This document shows, piece after piece, positions 30,735 through 42,379 of a DNA stretch of 64,000 nt (positions within the stretch are counted from its first letter, which is position 1; each line of letters starts with the position of its first letter). The notes below the pieces were generated by a model that worked only from the letters and a program-made list of their open reading frames with translations, did no database searches and was not told the origin of the DNA. The translations under genes were made by a program, and so were the position numbers. Source of the stretch: Schistocerca nitens (lineage: Eukaryota > Arthropoda > Insecta > Orthoptera > Acrididae); the NCBI RefSeq assembly GCF_023898315.1, contig NC_064614.1, positions 72,862,501-72,926,500 of the forward strand. Direction: 5' to 3'.

Positions 30735-32156
30735 CACTCCTGGAAATGGAAAAAAGAACACATTGACACCGGTGTGTCAGACTCACCATACTTGCTCCGG
30801 ACACTGCGAGAGGGCTGTACAAGCAATGATCACACGCACGGCACAGCGGACACACCAGGAACCGCGGTGTTGGCCGTCGAATGGCGCTAGCTGCGCAGCA
30901 TTTGTGCACCGCCGCCGTCAGTGTCAGCCAGTTTGCCGTGGCATACGGAGCTCCATCGCAGTCTTTAACACTGGTAGCATGCCGCGACAGCGTGGACGTG
31001 AACCGTATGTGCAGTTGACGGACTTTGAGCGAGGGTGTATAGTGGGCATGCGGGAGGCCGGGTGGACGTACCGCCGAATTGCTCAACACGTGGGGCGTGA
31101 GGTCTCCACAGTACATCGATGTTGTCGCCAGTGATCGGCGGAAGGTGCACGTGCCCGTCGACCTGGGACCGGACCGCAGCGACGCACGGATGCACGCCAA
31201 GACCGTAGGATCCTACGCAGTGCCGCAGGGGACCGCACCGCCACTTCCCAGCAAATTAGGGACACTGTTGCTCCTGGGGTATCGGCGAGGACCATTCGCA
31301 ACCGTCTCCATGAAGCTGGGCTACGGTCCCGCACACCGTTAGGCCGTCTTCCGCTCACGCCCCAACATCGTGCAGCCCGCCTCCAGTGGTGTCGCGACAG
31401 GCGTGAATGGAGGGACGAATGGAGACGTGTCGTCTTCAGCGATGAGAGTCGCTTCTGCCTTGGTGCCAATGATGGTTGTATGCGTGTTTGGCGCCGTGCA
31501 GGTGAGCGCCACAATCAGGACTGCATACGACCGAGGCACACAGGGCCAACACCCGGCATCATGGTGTGGGGAGCGATCTCCTACACTGGCCGTACACCAC
31601 TGGTGATCTTCGAGGGGACACTGAATATTGCACGGTACATCCAAACCGTCATCGAACCCATCGTTCTACCATTCCTAGACCGGCAAGGGAACTTGCTGTT
31701 CCAACAGGACAATGCACGTCCGCATGTATCCCGTGCCACCCAACGTGCTCTAGAAGGTGTAAGTCAACTACCCTGGCCAGCAAGATCTCCGGATCTGTCC
31801 CCCATTGAGCATGTTTGGGACTGGATGAAGCGTCGTCTCACGCGGTCTGCACGTCCAGCACGAACGCTGGTCCAACTGAGGCGCCAGGTGGAAATAGCAT
31901 GGCAAGCCCTTCCACAGGACTACATCCAGCATCTCTACGATCGTCTCCATGGGAGAATAGCAGCCTGCATTGCTGCGAAAGGTGGATATACACTGTACTA
32001 GTGCCGACATTGTGCATGCTCTGTTGCCTGTGTCTATGTGCCTGTGGTTCTGTCAGTGTGATCATGTGATGTATCTGACCCCAGGAATGTGTCAATAAAG
32101 TTTCCCCTTCCTGGGACAATGAATTCACGGTGTTCTTATTTCAATTTCCAGGAGTG
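30735..32156 (+). mobile_element. Tc1-like transposon, copy 2 (1422 bp)
   Basis: Same family and exact length as copy 1 at 282-1703, opposite orientation, flanked by TA at 30733-30734 and 32157-32158, with CACTCCTGGAAAT ends. Confidence 0.92.
30979..32001 (+). pseudogene. Tc1-like transposase with one nonsense codon
   Basis: Counterpart of the intact gene at 437-1459. The frame starts at ATG 30979 and would give 340 residues, but codon 52 (31132-31134) is TGA where the intact copy has TGG (Trp). The rest of the frame is open to 32001, with FSDESRF, LLFQQDNARPH and SPDLSPIEHVW preserved. Apart from this stop, only scattered substitutions separate the two copies. Recent death by one G-to-A change is the simplest reading. 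Confidence 0.9.
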
Positions 32157-32356
32157 TAGAATTGGAATAAATACATACCCGGCAATGCCGGATACCAGCT
32201 AGTAGCATAAAAAAAGGTAAGCCTTTATATTCACCTAACAGCGTTCCCGGAGCTGGGGTTATGGACTTTAGATACTATAACAGTCAGAACGTATTACTGA
32301 ATGGTTGCGAATCTCCTGTATGACCTGAACGTTACCAGCACTCTTCGTGTGTGCAG

Positions 32357-32541
32357 CCACCCTGCTGGCTGTGCCCAATATCCTGCAGCTGGACGTCGCA
32401 GGCAATGAACTGAAGGAACTACCACAGCGGCTTCCTGGAAGACTGTTGGCCCTCAACGTTTCACGGAACCGTCTCGTGAGCTTGCCCACAGTGCTGCCTC
32501 AGGCGCTCACCAACCTCAACATTTCCTACAACGCCATTGAG
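32357..32541 (+). CDS. LRR gene, exon 3
   Basis: Internal exon of 185 bp, bounded by GTGTGCAG before 32357 and GAG followed by GTGAGT at 32542. Entry phase is 1, joining the single G left by the previous exon to form Ala. Exit phase is 0. It encodes about 61 residues with regular leucine-rich repeats, for example LQLDVAGNELKELP, then LLALNVSRNRLVSLP and LTNLNISYNAIE. The repeat unit is about 21 residues with an LPxxLPxxLxxLxVSxNxL pattern. That is shorter than the 24-residue typical LRR and closer to small-proteoglycan or bacterial IpaH-like spacing. LRR arrays form solenoids for protein binding, usually extracellular in animals. The gene's specific role cannot be named from these exons. Confidence 0.8.
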
Positions 32542-32544
32542 GTG

Positions 32545-34280
32545 AGTTAGTACTGTTTGCTACAAATACCTTGCAATGTAAAATTTTGTGCTCTATGAGG
32601 CTTTCCTGCAAGCACCACTCGCGTGAAACCTAGTTTCCTGAGTTCATTCATAAGACCCACAACCCGGTAGATGAAGGAGCTCAGGTGGCTATTGTGTAGC
32701 TTGACTTCCACAAGACCTTCGATACAATTTGCTTCATCGCCTAAAAAACACACAGTGCTGCTTGTGAAGAGAATTCATCGTGTCATTCGTAATGGGGAAG
32801 GTATCATCAGAAAGGAAGTATATGGCTTACGTCAAGGGAGTGTAGAGTGATTGGTATCATCTGTCATTCACACAATGCTACTATAATAGGATTTTTACTT
32901 TCTTGTATCTTAATTTGTGGTGTCCTTTCAACATCTTTTCTCCCATCAGTTAATTCTATCCCTGTCCCAAATGTCGCTAAACATTCAGAGACAGTCCAGT
33001 CTTATTAACTTTTACAAAGTCTGTTTTAATTGTTTAAGTTCCTAGATTGTTAAAGTTCTGCTGACGAGCTTTATCTTGTGAATAGAGTTGCCTAATATTC
33101 CACCAAATGCACTTAGTCACAATCGAACCAAATCTCCCTCACTCCTTAAACATTATTAAATATTTTTGGTTATCCTATACGCTTGTTACAGATACTGTTG
33201 CCTGAATTGCAGCTCCTGCAGGGATCATTTCACCTAAGATGGCAAGATCCTTCACACTTGGTACCATTGCAATCCCAACTATTAACGGAAATCTTTGTTC
33301 GGTTCCCAAAGTCTTGTGTCTCCTGCAACCGATGCTTCTCTACGTAGCCATGAAAATGTAATGCAAAGAATTATCCCACCAAACTAGAGTTAAAGCCGTA
33401 CCCAAAGACGTAATCCATCTTAGAACCACTGATCTCCAAAATATCCATCCAAAACACAGTGACCAACTGTCTTACATTTTACTTGGGTTACATGATCACA
33501 TATTCGCAGAATCACTCTCATTTCACACTCTCTCTTCTAGAAAGCGTTGTTCAGTCTCACTCCAGCTCTAACCTGCACACCACTTCCAATCCTACCGCGC
33601 CGAAGTATGATCATTAGAAGAGCTGTATTCTGTGCAATATCCCCCACCGAATCATTGTTTACTTGACAATCACCTTCTCCAGCTCACATATCTTCATCAG
33701 CTCCTCCCACTTGCTTCCCGAGATTCTCGTTCCATCCTACTGTCTATACAGAACTGCTTACGAAATCGGATACAGACTACCACCTGCAGAAATATAGCAT
33801 CAGGACCAACGAATTACTCAACATCGTAAGTAAGACAACTACATCATCGTTGCAAACATTACGTCGCATAAAGCAACCATCTCCCTGTAATTAAAAAACT
33901 CAGCAAACTTCTCATATTTAATATTTTTTTGGTTCCACTTTGTCAGGTTTAAACTCGGTACAGCAGAAACCTTGCCGCAGCCCACCTGATCCGAGAGGGG
34001 AATTAAAAAGCAATAAAGAGAAAGACGAGCAGTTCCTCGTAGAACTTTTATGCAGTTACGACGACGCAGTCAGAGGATGCTAAACTAAACAACAATTTAA
34101 GCAATATATCTGCCACCTATTTACCCATGTATCTGCAGTAAGGGATTAATCCTCGAGCAGGCGCGCTGCGGAATGGAGTAGCCCACCTGTAGTTTTCCGC
34201 TAGTGGAAACATTTTTGTTTGTCAGAGATTACTGGCACTCTAGCTATTCCTGTACTGTTGCTTCAGCTATTTTTGGCATA
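32545..34280. other. LRR gene intron, unassigned
   Basis: No confident element. Pyrimidine-rich unlabelled sequence at 33480-33800 has short ORFs without motifs. Confidence 0.35.
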
Positions 34281-34287
34281 TTGTGGC

Positions 34288-34773
34288 TGTGGTGTCGCTG
34301 CCAGACACCACACTTGCTAGGTGGTAGCTTAAATCGGCCGCGGTCCATTAGTACATGTCGGACCCGCGTGTCGCCACTGTGTGATCGCAGACAGAGCGCC
34401 ACCACACGGCAGGTCTCGAGAGACGTACTAGCACTCGGCCCAGTTGTACGACGACGTTGCTAGCGACTATACGGACGAAGCCTTTGCTCTCATTTGCCGA
34501 GAGACAGATAGAATAGCCTTCAGCTAAGTTAATGGCTACGACTTAGCAAGGCGCCAATTGTATCAGTGCATGTATCTTACGAGTCTCATTTGTATAGTCA
34601 AGAGAGATGTACCAAAGGAAGCATTAAAAGTTAAGTATATTCCAAAGCTACGTATTTTCTTTATAGCAGTCATAACTTATCCTGTTCCAGACTTGACGCC
34701 AGTCGGCGTGTGTGTACGCGTGCCTTTCGGCTTCCTTCTCAGTGTGGCGTGACTAGCTTGTTACGCCACAACA
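34288..34773. repeat. solo LTR (486 bp)
   Basis: Begins TGTGGTGTCGCTG and ends GCCACAACA, with perfect 5-bp duplications GTGGC at 34283-34287 and 34774-34778. No gag or pol of a linked LTR element follows, so it is a solo LTR from recombination. A 65-bp piece of the same LTR adjoins the mini-Polinton at 21371. Confidence 0.8.
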
Positions 34774-34789
34774 GTGGCATATTAAAATT

Positions 34790-37078
34790 CCTAAACAGGG
34801 GCGAATTATTTAGTTTCACCTGAGTGCTTCGGTAGTTAGGATTTAATCTCTACATGTTAATGTAATTTATTAGACACAGTTCCTGCGTTTTCGTCAGGGT
34901 CTACAAAGAGTTGCGCTGCATAGTTTACTTTTCCACTGTCATTAGTATGGACAGGGACTGCGATTGCTGTGTGCGAATGCGAGCTGAGCTTCAGGCTGTG
35001 ATGGCCTCGGTTGCACAGCTTGAGGCTGCCGTGGATGCGCACCACTATTGTGGGCCAGCTGTGGGGATCCAACGGACGTCCAGCATGTCCGAGTCCTCCG
35101 ATCGGTTCAAATGGTTCAAATGGGTCTGAGCACTATGGGACTTAACTACTGAGGTCATTATTCCCCTAGACTTAGAACTACTTAAACCTAACTAACCTAA
35201 GGACATCACACCATCCATGCCCGAGGCAGGATTCGAACCTGCGACCATAGCGGTCGCGCTGTTCCAGACTGTAGCGGCTAGAACCGCTCGGCCACTCCGG
35301 CCGGCCCACCGATCGGTCACCATCGCTGGCCAGCCCAGTTACTCCTGGCACTGAGGTTGACCCCTCACCTGTGGTCGCGTGGAAGGTCGCCCCGGGTGTA
35401 GCAGGTGGCGAAATACTTCCCAGGCGGCCGCACGTGAGGCCTCCCATGTTTGTCTGATAAACAGGTTCCAGGTGCTGTCTGTAGCTGTCTCTGTGGCTGA
35501 GACAGATGCCGTCACCTGTCCTGTTTCAGAGCAAACCTCTCAGCCTACAAGATCTGCACAGTCACACAGGGTGGGATTATTGATAGTTGGGAGCTCCTAC
35601 GTTAGGCGCGTTATTCGGCCCCTTAGGGACATGGCTGCATACCGGGTGGGGTCATTCCAGACGTGGAACGGATCCTCCCAGATGCCATGAAGAGTACAGG
35701 GAGGTGGTGGCTCACGTCGGCACCAATGACGTGTGTCACTTTGGATCAGAAGAGTTTCTCTCTGGTTTCGAGCGGCTAACAGAAGTGATAAAGGCTGCCA
35801 GTCTTCCATAGAAGATGAAATCAGAGCTGATCATTTGCGGCATAGTCGATGGACCTGATTTCGGACCTGTGGTACAGCGTCGAGTTGATGGTCTGAATCA
35901 GAGGCTCAGACGGTTCTGCAACCGTGTAGGCTGCAGATTCCTCGACTTCCGCCGAAGGGTGGGTTTCGGATTCTGCTGAATAGGTCAGGTGGCCACTATA
36001 CGCAGGAGGCGGCTACACGGGTAGCAGGGGCTGTGTGACGTGGACTGGGTGGTTTTCTAGGTTAGAGGGTCTAGGGAAAACGCGAGAAGGGATTCAGTCA
36101 CAAAGGGTGCAGGTCGAGCATAGGAAGAACGTAGAAAAAGGAACCATTGGTATAACATTGTAAATTGTGGAAACTGTGTTGGGAAAATACCGGATCTCCA
36201 AGCGCTAATAGAAAGCACTGATGCTCAAATCGTTATAGGCACCGAAAGCTGGCTAAAGCCGGAGATAAGCTCAGCCGAAATTTTTGCGAAGAACCCAACG
36301 GTGTTCTTAAAGGATAGGCTAAACACAGCCGACGCTTGAGTGTTTGTTGCTGTTACAAGTAGTTTAAGTTGTAGCGAAGTAGAAGGAGATACTTCCTGCG
36401 AGTTAGTATGGACAGAGGTCATTGTTGGCAACCGGAATAAAATAAGTATTGGATCCTTTTACCGACCTCCCAATTCAGATGATACAGTTGCTGAAAGGTT
36501 CGAAGATAACTTGAGTTTGATTTCAGACACGTACCCGACTCATACGTTCATAGTTAGTGATGAACTTAATTTACGCTCGATATGTTGGTGAAAATAAATG
36601 TTTCTTTCCGGAGGTAGGCATAAAACATCCGAAATTGTGCTAAACACATTCTGTGAAAATTATTTCGAGCAGTTAGTTCATGAGCCCAAGTGAATAGTAA
36701 ACGGTTGTGGAAACACACTGGAGCTCTTAGCAACAAATAATCCAGATTTAATAATGAGCATCGAAACGGATACAGAGACTAGTGAGCACAGGATTGCCGT
36801 AGCGACATTTAATATTGTAAACCCCAAATCCTCAAAAAATAAACGAGAAATATACCTATTCAAAAAAGCAGATAAGAATTCGCTTGATGCCTTCCTGAAG
36901 GACAATCTCCACACCTTCCTAATTAATAACGTAAGTATAGACCAGATGTGGCTTGAATTCAAAGAAATAGTATCGGCAGCAATTGAGAGATTTATACCAA
37001 ATAAACTAACAAACGACGGAGCTGATCGTCCTTGGTACACAAAACGGGTCAGAACACTATTGCAGAAACAATAAAACA
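34790..37078 (+). pseudogene. CR1/Jockey-group LINE, 5' half
   Basis: ORF1 begins MDRDCDCCVRMRAELQAVMA near 34948, with a coiled-coil-like start. It is split by a SINE and resumes at about 35340 (VVAWKVAPGVAGGEILPRRP). An SGNH-hydrolase/esterase-like domain follows: LLIVGSSYVRRVIRPL at 35578 and VVAHVGTNDVC at 35705, with frameshifts. The endonuclease domain covers about 36180-36595: IGTESWLKPEISSAE, VFLKDRLNTADA, a stop, then ISIGSFYRPPNSDDTVAE and THTFIVSDELNLRSICW, where the family has GDFN. The linker before RT (IERFIPNKLTN, DRPWYTKRVRTLLQK) ends at 37075. RT and 3' end are missing. Confidence 0.7.
35107..35308 (-). repeat. SINE family A, copy 7
   Basis: Target duplication CCGATCGGT at 35098-35106 and 35309-35317. 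Inserted in LINE ORF1. Confidence 0.9.
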
Positions 37079-37104
37079 GACATCCCAAATTTAAACAGAC
37101 GCAA

Positions 37105-37875
37105 AATCCCCAAATTGGCGGACTTCTATTCGTTCTTTCTTGCAGGCGTTTGGTCTTACTTGCAGAAATTCATACAACCTTGGGGCCTATGGTGAGAAAT
37201 GTCATGCTTTTCGGGGAGTGCTGCAGTGTCCTGCACTATATTCCCAATACGCCAGCAAAATATGGAATCAGACTACGTTTTTTACAAGTAACTTGGCAGT
37301 ATGCTGTGGAAAACAAGAGTGTGGCCCATATCACACTTGAAACACGCCAAGTGACATATTGATGCACCAGGCTCCTAACATTGAAAGTAGTAATATGAAC
37401 ATCACATTCGGTAATTTTTACACCAATTACCCTTTGGCGACGTCTCTCTTAAAGAAGCAGCTCACTTGTATAGGCACACTGAAAGAGGTCAAATAGAAAT
37501 ACCTGTTGAATCTCAGACAAGCAAAAATCGAAAAGTTGCGTTTTTAAGTTTTGAATTTCATAACGACCTCAGCCTCAAATCATATATATAACAAATCAGA
37601 AACAAATCTGCGATATTGCTAGCCATGATTCATAAACTACCAAAACTTGACTATATAATAAACAAGCCTGAAATAATAATCGACTACAACATCACAAAAT
37701 TGGATGCTGACACATCTATATGTGTAAAACTTTGTTTGTAGAAATATTTGACATTTTCTTGCAAACGCAACAACTGTGCCTACTAAGTCCTTGGTTCTAA
37801 TGTGGATTATGTTCATAGGGTCTAAAATGTGGGGGACCATGTACTGAACTGAAAAATGTAGTAAGGAAACCTCAA
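37105..37875 (+). pseudogene. piggyBac-like transposase fragment, copy A
   Basis: C-terminal half of a piggyBac transposase with several shifts. It shows YIPNTPAKYGIRLRFL (the KPxKYGIK motif), MNITFGNFYTNYPLATSLL (the region of the catalytic Asp in VTxDNFFTSxPLA, here Gly for Asp) and KKQLTCIGTLKEVK. Further on DCNITKLDAD corresponds to the YNxTKGGVDxxD motif, degraded. It is inverted relative to copy B. Confidence 0.72.
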
Positions 37876-39194
37876 GTGAAAGACTTTGTACCAACTCTTC
37901 ATGACATATTTAAATTTTACCCTAAGAAAGTTAAAATAATCAGTCACATTCATAAAAAAATGTGTAGAAATAAAATGTTCATTGACAGTATTCAGAAAAC
38001 AAACGCCACTTCTCCAGTGTTTGAGATCGTATCACGTAAATTATGTTTTGAGGCATAAAATAGCCTGTGTATCCATAATGTATATGTGGCGCCTGCTTCA
38101 GGGTTAATCACCCGTTCCACAACCTCACGAAGAGAGTAGTGTCACTTTTCTCCTATACGCCACTTATTCGCTCATGAGTAAATCATGTCATTAACAATAA
38201 TGCCAGCTCTTAATGTAATTAGCAATAATCCAGTTTATCCATTTATATGGTTATTTACACTGTTAATATTTCACTCAACAAGTTATTTAAAATAATTAAT
38301 TCAGTACTTCCACTTCTTCCTCCGTTAAACATAAGTTTTGATTGCAAATGCGTGGAAAAATCTTTGTTAGCGCAGACACCTCGTTTTTATCATTGTTGAG
38401 CGTTGATGCTCCTTCCTCCTTGCCTCTCTAAAAGTTACCATATGCCTGCCGATAGTTGTCATTTGTACCTGACCCTTTCACTTAGCTGTTTGTGGTTAAA
38501 TCGTAACGAGAGTATACTTAACAGTAACAAAATATGCCTGTTGAGTAAACAAATCAATATATTTTCTCAGTTTCGAACGCAACAGAATTTTGATCTTAAC
38601 AAGGCGCGTGCTCCGGATGTAACCTATCGCAGAGAAGAGAAGCAGTCAGATACATGTAGCAAATGAGAGGAATATACTTCTTTACAAGGATACACTGAAT
38701 CAAATACGTAATTATACACTGAATTTATACTACATGAAATGAAATTTCTGATACAGATATTTTAAGAAGTTAAATACACTGAGAGATATGGAACTATTTC
38801 GCCAAGAACACCGTGACTGAACACTGCCAGACTGATACTCAGGTATTCCCACACCTGACGGGTAATTAAGTAAAATTTCGTCACCATACAACCTTACTTT
38901 CAAAATTTTTTGTGCATATAAGATCATTCCTACAACTGCATTACTTGGTCGGTATTTGGTGTGGCCTACGTTACTAGAAATTTTCGAGTGTAGTTCGCTA
39001 CGCAGCATTCACGAAGTACAGAACATGCAGCTTATCGCTACCTTTTGAAAGCTCAGAGAGGACGAACAGTTACTATGTGGGACATAGGATCATATACTGT
39101 CCAATATTAACGTGGCCACATGTGAGAAGCAAGAATAACCATCATTTGCATCGCTTACCGCTGTGTGATATACAGAATGACAGTGATGTTCTGG

Positions 39195-39490
39195 AAGGTA
39201 CCTACAGGTTTAGTTACTACATTTTTCAGTTCAGTACATGGCACCCTACATTTTAGACCCTATGAACACAATCCACAGAAGAACAAAGGACTTAGTCGGT
39301 ACGGTTGTTGTGTTTGGAACCAACTGTCAAATGTTTCTTGCAGATTTTACACATATAGTTGATTCACGGTATGATCGCCCACTTTTGTGATGTTGTAGTC
39401 GATTATTATTTCAGGCTTGTTTATTATATAGTCATGTTTTGGTAGTTCATGCATCATATCTAGTAATATCGCAGATTTGTTTCTGATTTG

Positions 39491-39543
<53 letters not shown>

Positions 39544-40105
39544 TTGAGGCTGAGGTCTTTTTGAAATTCAAAACTCAAAAACGTAACTTCTCGATTTTTG
39601 CTTGCCTGAGATTCAACATGTATTTCTCTTTTGACTTCTTTCAGTGTGCCGATACAAGTGATCTGCTTCTTTAAGAGAGACGTCGCCAAAGGGTAATTGG
39701 TGTAGAAATTATCGAATGTGATGTTCATATTACTATCTCCAGGATTAGGAATCAGGTGCGTCACTATGTCGCTTGGCGTGTATCAAATCTGATGTGGGCC
39801 ATACTCATGTTTTCCAAAGCATACTGCCAAGTTAATGTAAAAAACGTAGTTTGATTCTATATTTTGCAGGCATATTGGGAACATAGCATGACGTTTCTCA
39901 CCATAGGTTCCAAGGTTGTATGAATTTCTGCAAGTAAGACCAAACGCCTGCAAGAATGGATGAATGGAAGCTAGTTTGTCTATTTTTCTTCTTTGAGGAC
40001 CTGTGCCCCTGTCATCAAATCGCATAAATCGGAGGAAATGCAAAAATCGCAGTAACTTATACGTGCTCTTAGAACCAGCTTTCCAGTTCCGTCCGAGTTT
40101 CATGG
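39195..40105 (-). pseudogene. piggyBac-like transposase fragment, copy B
   Basis: The same segment on the - strand and slightly longer at its N-terminal side (MKLGRNWKAGSKSTYKLLRF). It keeps MNITFDNFYTNYPLATSLL with the catalytic-region Asp, and IGTLKEVKREIHVESQASK. A (TA)n microsatellite at 39493-39541 has expanded inside the coding region. With copy A it forms a tail-to-tail inverted pair around a 1.3-kb AT-rich spacer with no feature (37880-39190). Confidence 0.72.
39493..39541. repeat. (TA)n microsatellite
   Basis: Uninterrupted TA dinucleotides, responsible for the IYIYIY run in the - strand ORF. Confidence 0.97.
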
Positions 40106-41119
40106 CTTGTGTGCGTTAATGTGATGTCCTTCCTTTACTCCAGTCACATATAAACATGCAAGTAAAACAAGCATTTCAGTTTGAGATGTCTCAATCGTAT
40201 CTCTGTCGCAAGAGAACATGATGGACTGTTTTCTGTGTATACAAATTTGCGTGTGTGACAATATTATCTATCACACTGTTGTTTTATACGCCAATTTTGA
40301 AGACATAGTGCAGCTGGTATCTTCGCCCTCGGCTGATATTTCCCGTTGTCGTTTGCGAGCTGTGCATGGCTCGTGTTCGTGCCATACCTCATTTGACATC
40401 CTGTTTTTTATTGTACTACCACATCGTTATGTTAATTTAAATTACTGGTGTCGCTGAGTGACCACCTTGCCTGCCCGTGTGGGGCAGCACCTGCTCTTAT
40501 CGATATAATCCGTGGCGTATTATCTTTGTCGACTGCTATTGCTTCCCGGTTGTCCTGTGTTCGGGGTTCATTTGGATCTTCCAGGGAGTTGGAAGGCGCT
40601 ATCAATGCAGTTCGGACCTGGCAGTGTTTGACTTATAACGTGGCAGAAGTTCAGTCGGGGCACGGCTGCAGTGAGGTCCGGACAGCCATAAACCTACAGG
40701 TATGTTGAGCCATGTTGACTCCAGTGTCATAGGCAGCTGCTGCTAGATTTCTCTGCTTGTATCCATAGTGCAAAGAGACTGATCGAGGTGGTCCCTCAGT
40801 TTCTCAGCTGCTTTTAAATCCTGGGAGTTTGTAGGCCAGGGGAATATCGTAAACTCATTCTGGTGCTCTTTGAACCACGCACGTACACTGCGAGCTGAGT
40901 GGCACGTTGAATTATCCTTCTAGTAATGCCGTCGTGCCGAGGACAAACAGACTGCGTGTACAGTTGAAAATTGTCCTGAAGAGTAGATACACACTTGTGT
41001 TGATCCACCGTGCCTTCCAGAACGACGAAATCATCCAGGGATTGTCACCAAGGCATTCCCTAGACCATAACGCTCTATCTTCCGGCGTGGACCTCTCGAC
41101 GGTTGTTGAAGGTTGTTTG

Positions 41120-41353
41120 GGGTTGGGTTGTTTGGGGGAAGAGACCAAACAGCGAGGTCATCTGTCTCATCGGATTAGGGAAGGATGGGGAAGGAAGTCG
41201 GCCGTGCCCTTTCGAAGGAACCATCCCGGCATTTGCCCGGAGTGATTTAGGGAAATCACGGAAAACCTAAATCGGGATGGCCGGACGCGGGATTGAACTG
41301 TAGTCCTCCCGAATGTGAGTCCAGTGTGCTAACCACTGCGCCACCTCGCTCGG
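41120..41353 (-). repeat. SINE family B, copy 2
   Basis: Perfect 13-bp target duplication TGAAGGTTGTTTG at 41107-41119 and 41354-41366. Confidence 0.92.
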
Positions 41354-41836
41354 TGAAGGTTGTTTGTTTTCAGTCCGATGGAGCATAAAACTTGATTCAT
41401 ATGGAAAGGACATCTCTCGCCATTCAGTAGACCAGTTGCAGTACTGGCGTGCAAATTCCCGCCTTCGTCGTCGCTGAACAGCAGTCAACATTGATGCATA
41501 AACCAGGCACCTGCTGCGGAGGCCCATACGCAGCAACATTCACCCAATGGTTGGTGAGGAGACACTGTTGATAGCCCCTTGGTTCATCTGGGAGATCAGC
41601 TGCTCAGCAGTTGCACATCTATTAGTCCATACATATCTCTACATCCGTCGTGCACTCCTGTCACCAGTGGCCTGCGGTGCATCACGGGTATTGGATAGCA
41701 TTATCTTTCCATGAAAAGTGTACTTTGAACACGGTGTACAGACCCATACGTTTCGCAAATGCGTCCATCCTTGGTGCGAAAGTCAATAGTTATGCCATTT
41801 TGCACGTCCCATAAATCGCTCCGTTTCCACAATACG

Positions 41837-42040
41837 GGCCGGCCGCGGTGGCCGTGAGGTTCTAGGCGCATCAGTCCGGAACCGCGCGACTGCTACGGTC
41901 GCAGGTTCGAATCCTGCCTCGTCCATGGATGTGTGTGATGTCCTTAGGTTAGTTAGGTTTAAGTAGTTCTGAGTTCTAGGGGACTGATGACCTCCGATGT
42001 TAAGTCCCATACTGCTCAGAGCCATTTGAACCAGCCATTA
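41837..42040 (+). repeat. SINE family A, copy 8
   Basis: Perfect 10-bp target duplication CCACAATACG at 41827-41836 and 42041-42050. The complete 3' end ATTTGAACCAGCCATTA is present. Confidence 0.92.
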
Positions 42041-42379
42041 CCACAATACGACTGTAACTGCACACTTTTCCGTGTCCCCCTGACACACTTTATATACCCT
42101 CTACTGCTAGTGCTGCCACCTGCTGCCTGCGAGTGGTTATTGCACGCTGACGTCGAACGCAGGTGGTGGTCAAATTAATTTGATTGGACCGTGTAATACT
42201 GACCAATTGCGCAGACCGCAGGTTTTAGTGAAATGAGTACAAAACAAGCGTTGGCGAAATGGACTGAGGACAAACACGTAGTAGGTCGCTTGCAGAACTG
42301 CTACACCACGAGAAAATTGTATAAATGTCAGAGTGGCTGTGATGAAACGGGATGACAGCTGCTGAAAGTCTAGCAGATG

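Larger units (their letters stand above)
29940..32202 (+). mobile_element. Helitron-like repeat B carrying a Tc1 copy
   Basis: Related to fragment A at 18125-18596. It has a purine-rich central tract (about 30340-30730, GAGG/GAGA repeats). Beyond the Tc1 insertion it ends at 32178-32202 with a short hairpin CCGGCAATGCCGG, eight bases, then CTAG followed by T. A hairpin plus CTRR before T is the Helitron 3' signature. No Rep/helicase is encoded, so it would be non-autonomous. The 5' end is uncertain. Confidence 0.4.
40800..42190 (-). pseudogene. Tc1-like transposase, doubly interrupted
   Basis: Remnant read right to left. LLRMGLRSRCLVYASMLTAV and ARQYCNWSTEWREM precede the first catalytic motif, which reads SFPYESSF (Tyr for Asp of FSDESRF). 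Further on TVDQHKCVSTLQDNF is recognisable, and in another frame EHQNEFTIFPWPTNSQDLKA carries the third acidic motif (Gln for Pro). Family B SINE at 41120-41353 and family A SINE at 41837-42040 interrupt it. Same family as 7150-7545. Confidence 0.65.

Noticed and set aside
34288..37078. Solo LTR and following ORFs as one LTR retrotransposon
   Set aside because: The LTR has a 5-bp duplication on both sides, and the downstream ORFs are esterase plus APE endonuclease, which are non-LTR features.
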